Shown here: one piece after another, positions 1-7,187 of the stretch
Layout: the number at the start of each line of letters is the position of its first letter
Numbering within the stretch: the first letter of the stretch is position 1
Assembly: GCA_026416215.1 (NCBI GenBank)
Contig: JAOAFP010000016.1
Location: forward strand, 1 to 18,382
Length of the DNA: 18,382 nucleotides
Source: Negativicutes bacterium
GTDB taxonomy: Bacteria; Bacillota; Negativicutes; SKW292
Direction of reading: 5' to 3'
Made by a program: the position numbers and the translations under genes
Notes under the pieces: model-generated
Database searches by the model: none
What the model saw: only the letters and a program-made list of their open reading frames with translations
What the model was told of the DNA's origin: nothing

Positions 1-9
1 GCGTTCAGC

Positions 10-2208
10 CTACCGGTCTGCCAGCCACCAGTCCAGCAGTGACCAGCGCTCGTTTACTGCAACTTTTTCCTCGCCCATCACCCAGTACTGATAATTTCTC
101 CTAATCGACCCGTCCATCTGGCAGCCGGCCAGCCAGTTGTTGACGAAAGCCAGAAAGTTGGCGGTTTCGGCTGCATCTCGCACCGGATAGGCGCAAAACA
201 TTCCTTTGCCGATTTCATTGATCAGCAACACTTTGTGTAAGGGGTGGACGATAGTTTCGGCGTAGCCAACCTCGGCGCTGGTGACGTACACGTCGGCCAG
301 CCCCCGCTGAAAGTAGTCCTCGTGCCCGTCCAGCACCACCGTACGCTCGGGCGGCAGGGCGGCCAGCAAAGCCTGATCGACTTCCCGCGGCTCAACGCCA
401 AAGGTCAGACTTCGATCCTTAAGTACCTCGCCGGCCTGGTCATACTTCTGGGCCAGTCCAACCGGCAAAACCAGCGCCGGTTGAAGCATTAGGTAGGGAG
501 TGGAGTAATCTATCCCCAATTCATTGATCCGGCGGGGAACCAGCCCACTCATCACGATATCAACCTTTCCCCCGGCCAGGCATTCATCCACCTGGTCGAG
601 CAGGACCGGATAAAACTCCAGCTGGCGCACCCCCAGTTCACGGGCCAGATCATGGGCCATGGCGATGTCAAAGCCCGCCAGCTGCCCGCGCTCGTTTACA
701 AAGGCGAACGGCACTTCCTCGGCCACATAGCCCACCCGCAGAGTCTTGGTGCTGACAATTTGCCTGAGCAAATCCTCACCGGCCGGCCGCGGTGTCAGCC
801 GGTCCACCTCCCCTTCGTCCCCGGTCCTGACCGTTATCTCCCTGTACAGCCCCTGACCGGCAATATGCAGATTCATCAGCTTCTGCCTGGCTGAATTATC
901 GTCGGACAGGACGCTGGCGAACAGGTGATTCATCCCGAAGATGGCCCCGGCATAAACCACCAGGCACAAAACAGCGTTCACTCCCAGTACTGGCCACGAT
1001 AGCCGCTGCAGTCCGGCAATCGACACATAGCATATGATCACCCCGCAGATCACAAATGCCGCTATGTTGGCGTGGAAAAAATAATTGAGAAAGTTGTGGA
1101 TCAGCATGAACAGACTGTACGCCTTGTCTGGCAGATCGGCAATTTTCAGGAAAAATGGCATGATCGAGGCCGCCGATCCGAACATGGTCGGCAATCCGGC
1201 GATGTACAGCACGATGTCCCGGCTCAGGGACTGGACCTGACCGTAATACCAGGTGGCAAACTGGACAAAAAACAGCACCATGAATTTGTAGCTGGCCGGA
1301 ACCACCCAGATCAGCGGCAAAACCATATCAATCAGTTGCTTCCGCCATTGTCGCTGTTCTTCGCCAACCGCGGCATTTTCCGGCAGTTCATCGTGAAATC
1401 GGTGCATGCTGTTATATATCAGCGGCAGGGCAGCAAACACGTTGCCAGTCGAAAAGGACAGCAATAACGACGGCATCATGCAGTCAAACAGTCGCCGCCA
1501 GCCAACCGGGGTCGTGCTCACCACCAGGGCCGGGAAGACCAGCAGGGTGATAAATACCAAATAAAAAATCGCCGGCACGACATACACCAGCGTCCCCTTC
1601 AAGTTGGAAAAGTCGATCGTCCCGGACACATAGGCGGTAACTGCCAGCATGCCGAATGGCAGCGAGCGCATCACGTTGTCGTTCAGCCGTTCCATAAGCT
1701 CGCCAAGAAACTTGGTGCCACGAAGAAAACCCTGTTTGTCCTTCATCCCGATCAGGGTAATGCCGACCAGTAGACAGAACACCACAATCGCCGGCAGATT
1801 GCCGACCGCCAGCGAGTTGAACGGATTTGCCGGAACAAACATATCAACCAGATCGACCTTCAGTTCGCCGCCAGCCGCCGGATTGTAAAACGTGGCCGGA
1901 CCTTTGACCGGAAATGACAGGGGCAGGAAAAACGAGAAAATCATGCTGGGAATCCAGAGCAGCACAAGGGCGATCACCACTTTCTTCCCCACCAGCCGGG
2001 CCATTTCGCCCGACATTCCCCCGATCGCATTGATGATCGCAATTATTATGTAGGGCATAATCGCGATCTGGGCAAACTGGATGAACAACCGGCTGACATC
2101 AGCCAGAATCGCACACCGTCCGCCAAAAACCAGGCCGATTACCAGCCCGGCTGCTGTAGCCAGATAAATCTGCCGGGCCAGGGTCAGCCGCCTGAGAAAC
2201 CCGATCAT
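10..2208 (-). CDS. SDF-family (dicarboxylate/amino acid:cation) symporter-like protein fused to a C-terminal solute-binding domain
   Basis: The protein has 732 residues; about 410-450 is usual for the sodium:dicarboxylate symporter family alone. Residues 1-400 resemble that family: hydrophobic segments throughout, the block PANPFNSLAVGNLPAIVVF (126-144), a first-hairpin-like SFSTGNVFAALP (251-262) and a second-hairpin-like region near 338-352. The usual NMDGT motif is not seen; the matching place reads PASYK (304-308). The last-helix Asp/Asn pattern (NVTGD in relatives) is also not recognisable. An extra hydrophobic segment (about 405-428) would put the remainder outside the cytoplasm. Residues 488-705 look like a family 3 solute-binding protein: LRVGYVAEEVPFAF (490-503), GFDIAMAHDLA (512-522), GKVDIVMSG (547-555), DYSTPY (567-572). 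AAGGAG lies 11 nt before the ATG. The neighbouring glutamate dehydrogenase hints at an amino-acid ligand, but that is inference. A receptor rather than a transporter is possible. Confidence 0.85.
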   Translation of the reverse strand: MIGFLRRLTLARQIYLATAAGLVIGLVFGGRCAILADVSRLFIQFAQIAIMPYIIIAIINAIGGMSGEMARLVGKKVVIALVLLWIPSMIFSFFLPLSFPVKGPATFYNPAAGGELKVDLVDMFVPANPFNSLAVGNLPAIVVFCLLVGITLIGMKDKQGFLRGTKFLGELMERLNDNVMRSLPFGMLAVTAYVSGTIDFSNLKGTLVYVVPAIFYLVFITLLVFPALVVSTTPVGWRRLFDCMMPSLLLSFSTGNVFAALPLIYNSMHRFHDELPENAAVGEEQRQWRKQLIDMVLPLIWVVPASYKFMVLFFVQFATWYYGQVQSLSRDIVLYIAGLPTMFGSAASIMPFFLKIADLPDKAYSLFMLIHNFLNYFFHANIAAFVICGVIICYVSIAGLQRLSWPVLGVNAVLCLVVYAGAIFGMNHLFASVLSDDNSARQKLMNLHIAGQGLYREITVRTGDEGEVDRLTPRPAGEDLLRQIVSTKTLRVGYVAEEVPFAFVNERGQLAGFDIAMAHDLARELGVRQLEFYPVLLDQVDECLAGGKVDIVMSGLVPRRINELGIDYSTPYLMLQPALVLPVGLAQKYDQAGEVLKDRSLTFGVEPREVDQALLAALPPERTVVLDGHEDYFQRGLADVYVTSAEVGYAETIVHPLHKVLLINEIGKGMFCAYPVRDAAETANFLAFVNNWLAGCQMDGSIRRNYQYWVMGEEKVAVNERWSLLDWWLADR

Positions 2209-2219
2209 TTGCGCCCAAT

Positions 2220-2225
2220 CTCCTT
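2220..2225 (-). promoter_or_regulatory. Ribosome binding site of the symporter-fusion gene
   Basis: AAGGAG on the minus strand lies 11 nt upstream of the ATG at 2208. The spacing is somewhat long, but the match is strong and no better start is visible. Confidence 0.6.
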
Positions 2226-2283
2226 TCCGTTCGGACTTTCCGGCTGCACCGCCGTCCGGCTCAGGCCGGGATGAAAACCATCC

Positions 2284-2754
2284 TCAGGGCTGTCGCCACA
2301 GGTCGAGATAATCGCCGGGCTCGCCGGTCATAATCAGATACCCGTCAGTGCCGGCACCCGGCCAGCGCCATACCTTCCGCTCAGGGCTGCCACCGCTGAG
2401 ATCCTGCGGTTCAGCCCCGGTGTAACCGGACATCAGCCTTGCCACCGCATCGAGGTCGTAAACCCTGCCGGTCAGCAGCACCCGGCACATTCCGCTCCCG
2501 CCGAACCAGATTTCAGCCCGGTCAACCGCCATGCCCGGCAACCGGTCAAACTGCCAGGCAGCGACATCGGCCGCGTAAGCCTGACACTGGTAATATCGCT
2601 CACCAGCGTAGACCAGGCCGGACAGTTCGCCGGGCTGTTTGCCCCAGGGCAGATGCAGGGCGTCGGCTGAGCCGCCGGTTGCAACTCCGTTCAGCGCCAT
2701 CACCAGCCCCAGCACCAGAAAGATAGATCCGGATCCAATCCGGTACCCGTTCAC
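2284..2754 (-). CDS. Small exported protein of unknown function
   Basis: A 156-residue protein starting with GTG. I do not recognise the family. Residues 1-30 look like a Sec signal peptide: a short start with one Arg (R5), a hydrophobic core IFLVLGLVMAL (11-21), then small residues ending near A30. The mature part is about 125 residues and has two cysteines (C57, C90) that could form a disulfide. It is rich in Trp, Tyr and Gly, with WQFD (67-70), EIWFGG (81-86) and a C-terminal YLDLWRQP. No enzyme motif, lipobox or later membrane helix is seen, so a soluble periplasmic protein is likely. The Shine-Dalgarno is poor (a G-rich run just upstream of the GTG). It lies 105 nt after glutamate dehydrogenase and 75 nt before the symporter fusion, all on one strand, so it may work with one of them. 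Low similarity to anything I know leaves the start uncertain. Confidence 0.65.
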   Translation of the reverse strand: MNGYRIGSGSIFLVLGLVMALNGVATGGSADALHLPWGKQPGELSGLVYAGERYYQCQAYAADVAAWQFDRLPGMAVDRAEIWFGGSGMCRVLLTGRVYDLDAVARLMSGYTGAEPQDLSGGSPERKVWRWPGAGTDGYLIMTGEPGDYLDLWRQP

Positions 2755-2843
2755 GCCACACCCCCGATCAAACCCGTTTCCCCCGGCAAATCAGCAGACA
2801 GCGGCCTCCCCGGCCGGTCCGGCAACAGCCGCTGTCCATTCTG

Positions 2844-2859
2844 TCAGCCGTCCGGCTGA
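2844..2859 (-). terminator. Short hairpin directly after glutamate dehydrogenase, possible weak terminator or processing site
   Basis: TCAGCCG (2844-2850) and CGGCTGA (2853-2859) form a perfect 7-bp inverted repeat with a 2-nt centre; in RNA probably 6 bp with a 4-nt loop. It begins at the base adjoining the gdhA stop codon (2860-2862). No T-run follows on the minus strand, so it is not a good intrinsic terminator. It may stabilise the gdhA message or partly reduce downstream expression. Confidence 0.3.
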
Positions 2860-4212
2860 TCAGACCACTCCCTGGGCCATCATCGCCTCGGCCACTTTTT
2901 TGAATCCGGCAACATTGGCTCCCAGCACCAGGTTGTCCCTGCGGCCATACTCAACGGCCGCCTGACTGCTGGCCACGTAAATGTTTTTCATGATCCGCCT
3001 CAGCTTTTCGTCCACTTCCTCAAATGTCCAGGACAGCCGCATGCTGTTCTGCGACATTTCCAGGGCCGAGGTGGCTACCCCGCCGGCGTTGGCCGCCTTG
3101 GCCGGACCGAACAGCACGCCGCCCTGGAGGAAAATTTCCGTGCCTTCAAGGGAAGTGGGCATATTGGCCCCCTCGGCGACCACCCTGCAGCCATTCTTGA
3201 CCAAAGTCTGGGCCGATTGGGCGTCAATTTCATTCTGGGTGGCGCAAGGCAGGGCCACATCACATGGTACGTTCCATATTCCCGTCCAGCCGGGATGGTA
3301 TTCGGCGGCGGGCCGGTGCTTTACATACTCGCTGATCCGCTTGCGTTCAACTTCCTTGAGCTGTTTTACGATGTCGAGATCGATCCCGCCGGCATCGTAA
3401 ACGTACCCGTTGGAGTCGCTCATCGCGACAATTTTTGCCCCCAGTTCCATCGCTTTCTCCGTGGTGTAGATCGAGACGTTGCCAGACCCCGAAACCAGGA
3501 CGGTCTTGCCCCGCAGCGAATCGCCATGGTCATTCATCATCTCCTCGGTAAAGTAGACCAGACCGTAACCGGTGGCCTGTTTGCGCACCAAACTGCCGCC
3601 GTAGATCAGGCCTTTGCCGGTCAGTACGCCGGCCTCGCAGGCCCCGGTCAGCCGCTTGTACTGACCATACATATAGCCTATCTCCCGCGCCCCCACGCCA
3701 ATATCCCCGGCCGGCACGTCGATATCCTGGCCTATATGCCGGTACAGCTCAGCCATAAAACTTTGGCAGAAACGCATAACTTCCCCGTCCGACTTGCCTT
3801 TGGGATCAAAGTCCGAACCACCTTTGCCCCCGCCAATCGGCAGGCCGGTCAGCGAATTTTTGAAAATCTGCTCAAAACCAAGAAATTTTATTATCCCGAC
3901 GTTGACCGACGGGTGAAAACGCAGCCCCCCCTTGTACGGTCCGATCGCACTGTTGAACTGAACGCGAAACCCCCGGTTGACCTGAACCCGGCCGCTGTCG
4001 TCCACCCAGGGAACCCGGAAGATAATTTGCCGCTCCGGTTCCACCAGCCGCTCCACGATCCCCTCTTCGATGTATTCAGGGTGACGTTCGAGAACTACCG
4101 CCAGCGAATCGAGCACTTCCCTGACCGCCTGGTGAAACTCCGGTTCATTGGCGTTGCGGGCCACCACCCGCTGGAACAGGTCATCGCAGTACTGCCTGGC
4201 ATTGCTGTACAT
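2860..4212 (-). CDS. gdhA: NADP-specific glutamate dehydrogenase
   Basis: The enzyme makes glutamate from 2-oxoglutarate, ammonium and NADPH in the cytoplasm. The 450 residues match the hexameric NADP-type family (E. coli enzyme 447). The N-terminal substrate domain has GPYKGGLRFHPSVN (91-104) and LPIGGGKGGSDFDPKG (124-139), whose Lys130 is the expected catalytic lysine. DVPAGDIGVGAREIG starts near 164. The Rossmann domain shows VSGSGNV followed by a beta-strand ending in SDSNG, as in NADP-type enzymes. The C-terminal stretch with GPAKAANAGGVATSALEMSQN is typical. The ATG is preceded by GGGAGGA with 8-9 nt spacing. It follows the receiver/PEP-synthase-like gene by 41 nt and precedes a small exported protein and an amino-acid-transporter-like fusion, which suggests nitrogen or amino-acid metabolism downstream of an efflux operon. 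No truncation or odd residue was noticed. Confidence 0.97.
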   Translation of the reverse strand: MYSNARQYCDDLFQRVVARNANEPEFHQAVREVLDSLAVVLERHPEYIEEGIVERLVEPERQIIFRVPWVDDSGRVQVNRGFRVQFNSAIGPYKGGLRFHPSVNVGIIKFLGFEQIFKNSLTGLPIGGGKGGSDFDPKGKSDGEVMRFCQSFMAELYRHIGQDIDVPAGDIGVGAREIGYMYGQYKRLTGACEAGVLTGKGLIYGGSLVRKQATGYGLVYFTEEMMNDHGDSLRGKTVLVSGSGNVSIYTTEKAMELGAKIVAMSDSNGYVYDAGGIDLDIVKQLKEVERKRISEYVKHRPAAEYHPGWTGIWNVPCDVALPCATQNEIDAQSAQTLVKNGCRVVAEGANMPTSLEGTEIFLQGGVLFGPAKAANAGGVATSALEMSQNSMRLSWTFEEVDEKLRRIMKNIYVASSQAAVEYGRRDNLVLGANVAGFKKVAEAMMAQGVV

Positions 4213-4220
4213 TTTCCGAT

Positions 4221-4227
4221 TCCTCCC
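4221..4227 (-). promoter_or_regulatory. Ribosome binding site of gdhA
   Basis: GGGAGGA on the minus strand ends 8 nt before the ATG at 4212. It confirms the start. It lies in the 41-nt gap after the upstream gene, which has no convincing promoter of its own. Confidence 0.7.
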
Positions 4228-4253
4228 TAATCTTTATTGTCACCGGAAATTTA

Positions 4254-7187
4254 TTACCGGTAGATCCTGCCGGTGAAATTACGCCCGTCAAGCATAACGG
4301 TGAAAGGCCGTTCACTCCTGACCAGCTTGACAAATTCAGTTTCGGCCGCCGCCGGCTGCTCATTCAGCCATTGCCAGTCTATCGCGCACCGGCTGTCGCG
4401 ATGGCGGATGTGGAAGTATCCCATATTCATCGATGTCAGGTTGTGGAAAAAATGGCTGCCGAGTGACGGCTCGGGCCGCAACTTCTCGGTGTCGGCCTCG
4501 ATGATCACCATGGCCTGCGACATCTGCGCCCAGGTCAGGGGAATGCCCAACCAGGGGTCAGCCGTTCCCAGCCGGCCAAACCCAATCAGAATGCAGCGGC
4601 GCTTTTCTTCGGCCAGCTTCGCATTGAGCCTGCCAATCTGCTCAGCCACCTCCCGGCTCCTGGCCACGTCGAACTTATCCGGTTTTACCACTATTATATC
4701 ACGGAGGTCGTCAAACACAGCGTTACCCACCGTGTGCCCGCTGCGGCACAGCTCGGGACGGTTGTCGTCAAACCGCATGAACAGGGCTTCCCGCTGACCG
4801 ACCATCGGCCGGACCTGAAGGAAAAAAAATTCCGCCCCGTTTCCGTCCGGTTCGATATTGACGGCAAACTCTATCTCGACGTCCCCGGCAAACGATTTTT
4901 TGGCGATGGCCAACAAAACTTTTATCACATCGTTCAGCGGCGGCCGGCCGTACTTGAGAACCGGGGCGAAGGTCACCAGTTTGGGCCCGGCCCGGGTGAC
5001 GTTGTCGTAAATGCGCTCGCTCTCGGAGCAGAAAGTGCTTCCGACATGACGGAGTACGCCATCGGCCAGCGCCCGATCCAGAGTCAGCCTGATATAAGCA
5101 GCATTTTCATCAATATTCAGACGACATTCGCTGTCGGTCAGGGGAACCGCATAGAACTCAGTCTGCGAATTTTCGAAAAACTCCCGGGGATTGTTGTAGC
5201 AGGGACTGGTCCGCGGATAGGCCGGCGAGTAGCGGTACACCCTTTCTCCCTCGACCACCGCCCGCCCCAGTCCTAAGGCCAGGCTCACCGTCCCGTCCTC
5301 CGGCCTGCTGGGGTGAAATGGGTAAAAGTTGTACGACTGCGCCACGCCGGACAGGGTCGGGTAGAAGGCGTCGCCGTGCCGTCGCCCTGCCAGTTCCTGG
5401 ATCAACACCGCCATTTTCTCTTCTTCGATGCGTATCCCGGCATTCTTGGCGTAATGACGGGGAGACTGGTAGTAAACCGAGGCGTACACCAGCTTCACCG
5501 CATCCTCCAGCTGCTTTAGCCGGACTGCCCGGTCAGGGTGGCTATTGGCCAGCACGTAGGTCCGGTATATGCCGGCAAACGGCAGAACCCGCGAGTCCTC
5601 GAGAATGCTCGACGACCGCACGATCAGCGGGCAGTCCATATAGTCGATCATGATTGCCAGATTGTCGCGGGCCGCCGCCGGTAGCCTGGCCTCGAGAAAC
5701 CGTCGGGCTATCTCTTCCTCGTCGTCAATGCCTATTACCTCGGCACAGCTGAAATTGTCGGCCATAAACTGGCTGTAAATGTCGCTGGCGATAACCACCG
5801 AACGGGGAATCATTATCTTGATGTTGGGATACTTGTCGGCCAGACCGGTTTCAGACAGCAGCGACTTGATGAAGGCAATGCCGCGGGCCTTGCCGCCCAG
5901 CGACCCGCTGCCCAGCTTGATGAACGCATTTTCCATTTCCTTTTTGGAAAAACTTTCAAAGTCAAGTATAACCCCGCTCTGGAAACTCTGAAAGTACTCC
6001 TTGAGGATGGTCAGTACCTGCTGCCGTCCCACCTCACGGTCCGGATAATCGTCGGAGTTCAGGGCCAGCAGTTTTTCTGCCACTTCAAACTCGGTGCGGG
6101 CGCGGAACCAGGTGGAAAAATGGTTGCGTGAAGCGTGGTAGTACAGGCTTTCGGCCGGCAGCCACTGAATAATCCTCTCCATTTCGGTGACGTCACTGGC
6201 CTCGGCGATCTGCTCACCACTGGGATAGCGAAAAATAAACGAGCCAAATCCGTAGTACTTATGGATATAGTCCTTAAAGTCCTGGGCCAGACTGCAAGAG
6301 TTCTTGTCGATGAACGCCACTCCGCTTTTCTCGGCCCTGTCCCGGTTTTCAGTCTCCCATGACTGCAGCAGGAAATTCACCCCCGGAATCAGCCGCCGGG
6401 CATAATCGGACAGCTTGAATCCGGCATCGGCCACCGTTTCGCCGCCACGGGGGAACCGCACGTCGGAAATGATCCCCAGCAGGTTGTGCCGGTACTCCTC
6501 AATAACCTTGACCGCCTGTTCGTAGTTTTCGGCCAGAAGTATCTTGGGCCGCATCCGCACCCGCTGCAGTCCGTGGCTGGCATTCATCGCGTGCTGAACC
6601 AGGTAACGGGTCTGACGAAGGATCTCGGTGTAGAGGATGGGCAGCAACTGGGAATAGTACGCCGGCTCATCCTCCACCACCAGTATAACCTGGACGCCAA
6701 ATTTGCTGTCGTCGGCAACGTTGCGGCTGTCTTCTACCGATTTGACGATTGCAAACAGAATTTTGCTGTCGCCCGCCCAGTAAAATACCCGGTCAATATG
6801 GGCCGACCGCCGCACCCGCTCGATAGCCGCCGCCGACAGCCGCTCGTACGACAACAATACCACCGGCATCTCGGGATAGGCCAGCTTAATCTCCCGCTCG
6901 ACGGCAAATTCGTCGATGTCGTTGTGCCGGAACATAGTAATTACCAGTGTATAGGTCTGGCTTTTCAGTTCATTCAGGGCAGCCGTCAGGCCTGATACCC
7001 TAGTCAGCTGGGGAATGAAGGGAATGCTGAGGTCGGCGAAATGATGATAGATCTGCTCGTACAGTCCGCCATCTTCCTCGAGGACAAATCCGTCGTAGGC
7101 CGTGGACACCAACAGGATGTTGGTTACCCGGTACTTATTCAGTTCAAGTCCGCTTATCAACCGTTTGCGTCTTATTGTTACCGCCAT
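4254..7187 (-). CDS. Receiver-domain protein with PEP synthase/pyruvate phosphate dikinase N-terminal (ATP-grasp-like) domain
   Basis: A 977-residue cytoplasmic protein. Residues 20-150 look like a degenerate receiver fold. Residues 165-312 form a second receiver with acidic pair E172-D173, candidate phosphoacceptor D242 (ISDVRFPRGG), S276 and K295 (FIDKN); the gap from D173 to D242 is longer than usual. Residues about 425-800 match the PEP/pyruvate-binding half of PEP synthase: LGSGSLGGKARG (425-435), PRSVVIASDIYSQF (461-474), LIVRSSSILEDS (521-532), LALGLGRAVVEG (636-647) and LQVRPMVG (790-797). The phosphohistidine swivelling domain and the C-terminal PEP-binding barrel are absent, so a full PEP synthase reaction is unlikely. 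Residues 830-977 are not assigned. AGGAGG lies 4 nt before the ATG. The first 10 nt overlap the end of the RND gene, implying translational coupling. A regulatory phosphotransferase or nucleotide-sensing role is inference; similar proteins are usually named only PEP/pyruvate-binding domain protein. Confidence 0.85.
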   Translation of the reverse strand: MAVTIRRKRLISGLELNKYRVTNILLVSTAYDGFVLEEDGGLYEQIYHHFADLSIPFIPQLTRVSGLTAALNELKSQTYTLVITMFRHNDIDEFAVEREIKLAYPEMPVVLLSYERLSAAAIERVRRSAHIDRVFYWAGDSKILFAIVKSVEDSRNVADDSKFGVQVILVVEDEPAYYSQLLPILYTEILRQTRYLVQHAMNASHGLQRVRMRPKILLAENYEQAVKVIEEYRHNLLGIISDVRFPRGGETVADAGFKLSDYARRLIPGVNFLLQSWETENRDRAEKSGVAFIDKNSCSLAQDFKDYIHKYYGFGSFIFRYPSGEQIAEASDVTEMERIIQWLPAESLYYHASRNHFSTWFRARTEFEVAEKLLALNSDDYPDREVGRQQVLTILKEYFQSFQSGVILDFESFSKKEMENAFIKLGSGSLGGKARGIAFIKSLLSETGLADKYPNIKIMIPRSVVIASDIYSQFMADNFSCAEVIGIDDEEEIARRFLEARLPAAARDNLAIMIDYMDCPLIVRSSSILEDSRVLPFAGIYRTYVLANSHPDRAVRLKQLEDAVKLVYASVYYQSPRHYAKNAGIRIEEEKMAVLIQELAGRRHGDAFYPTLSGVAQSYNFYPFHPSRPEDGTVSLALGLGRAVVEGERVYRYSPAYPRTSPCYNNPREFFENSQTEFYAVPLTDSECRLNIDENAAYIRLTLDRALADGVLRHVGSTFCSESERIYDNVTRAGPKLVTFAPVLKYGRPPLNDVIKVLLAIAKKSFAGDVEIEFAVNIEPDGNGAEFFFLQVRPMVGQREALFMRFDDNRPELCRSGHTVGNAVFDDLRDIIVVKPDKFDVARSREVAEQIGRLNAKLAEEKRRCILIGFGRLGTADPWLGIPLTWAQMSQAMVIIEADTEKLRPEPSLGSHFFHNLTSMNMGYFHIRHRDSRCAIDWQWLNEQPAAAETEFVKLVRSERPFTVMLDGRNFTGRIYR

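Noticed and set aside
2256..2269. CCGGC-TCAG-GCCGG hairpin between the small exported protein and the symporter fusion
   Set aside because: Only 5 bp with no T-run, common by chance in such GC-rich sequence; not called a terminator.
3217..4230. Plus-strand open frame of 337 codons opposite gdhA
   Set aside because: It lies antisense to a fully recognisable glutamate dehydrogenase, shows no known motif and is explained by the GC-rich codon pattern.
4242..4261. ACCGG/CCGGT inverted repeat around the stop of the receiver/PEP-synthase-like gene
   Set aside because: A 5-bp stem with a 10-nt AT loop is too weak to support a terminator or operator.
4822..4829. Eight-A tract (T8 in the coding strand) in the receiver/PEP-synthase-like gene
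   Set aside because: It encodes the in-frame Phe run before LQVRP and the frame continues normally; slippage is possible but nothing indicates programmed frameshifting.
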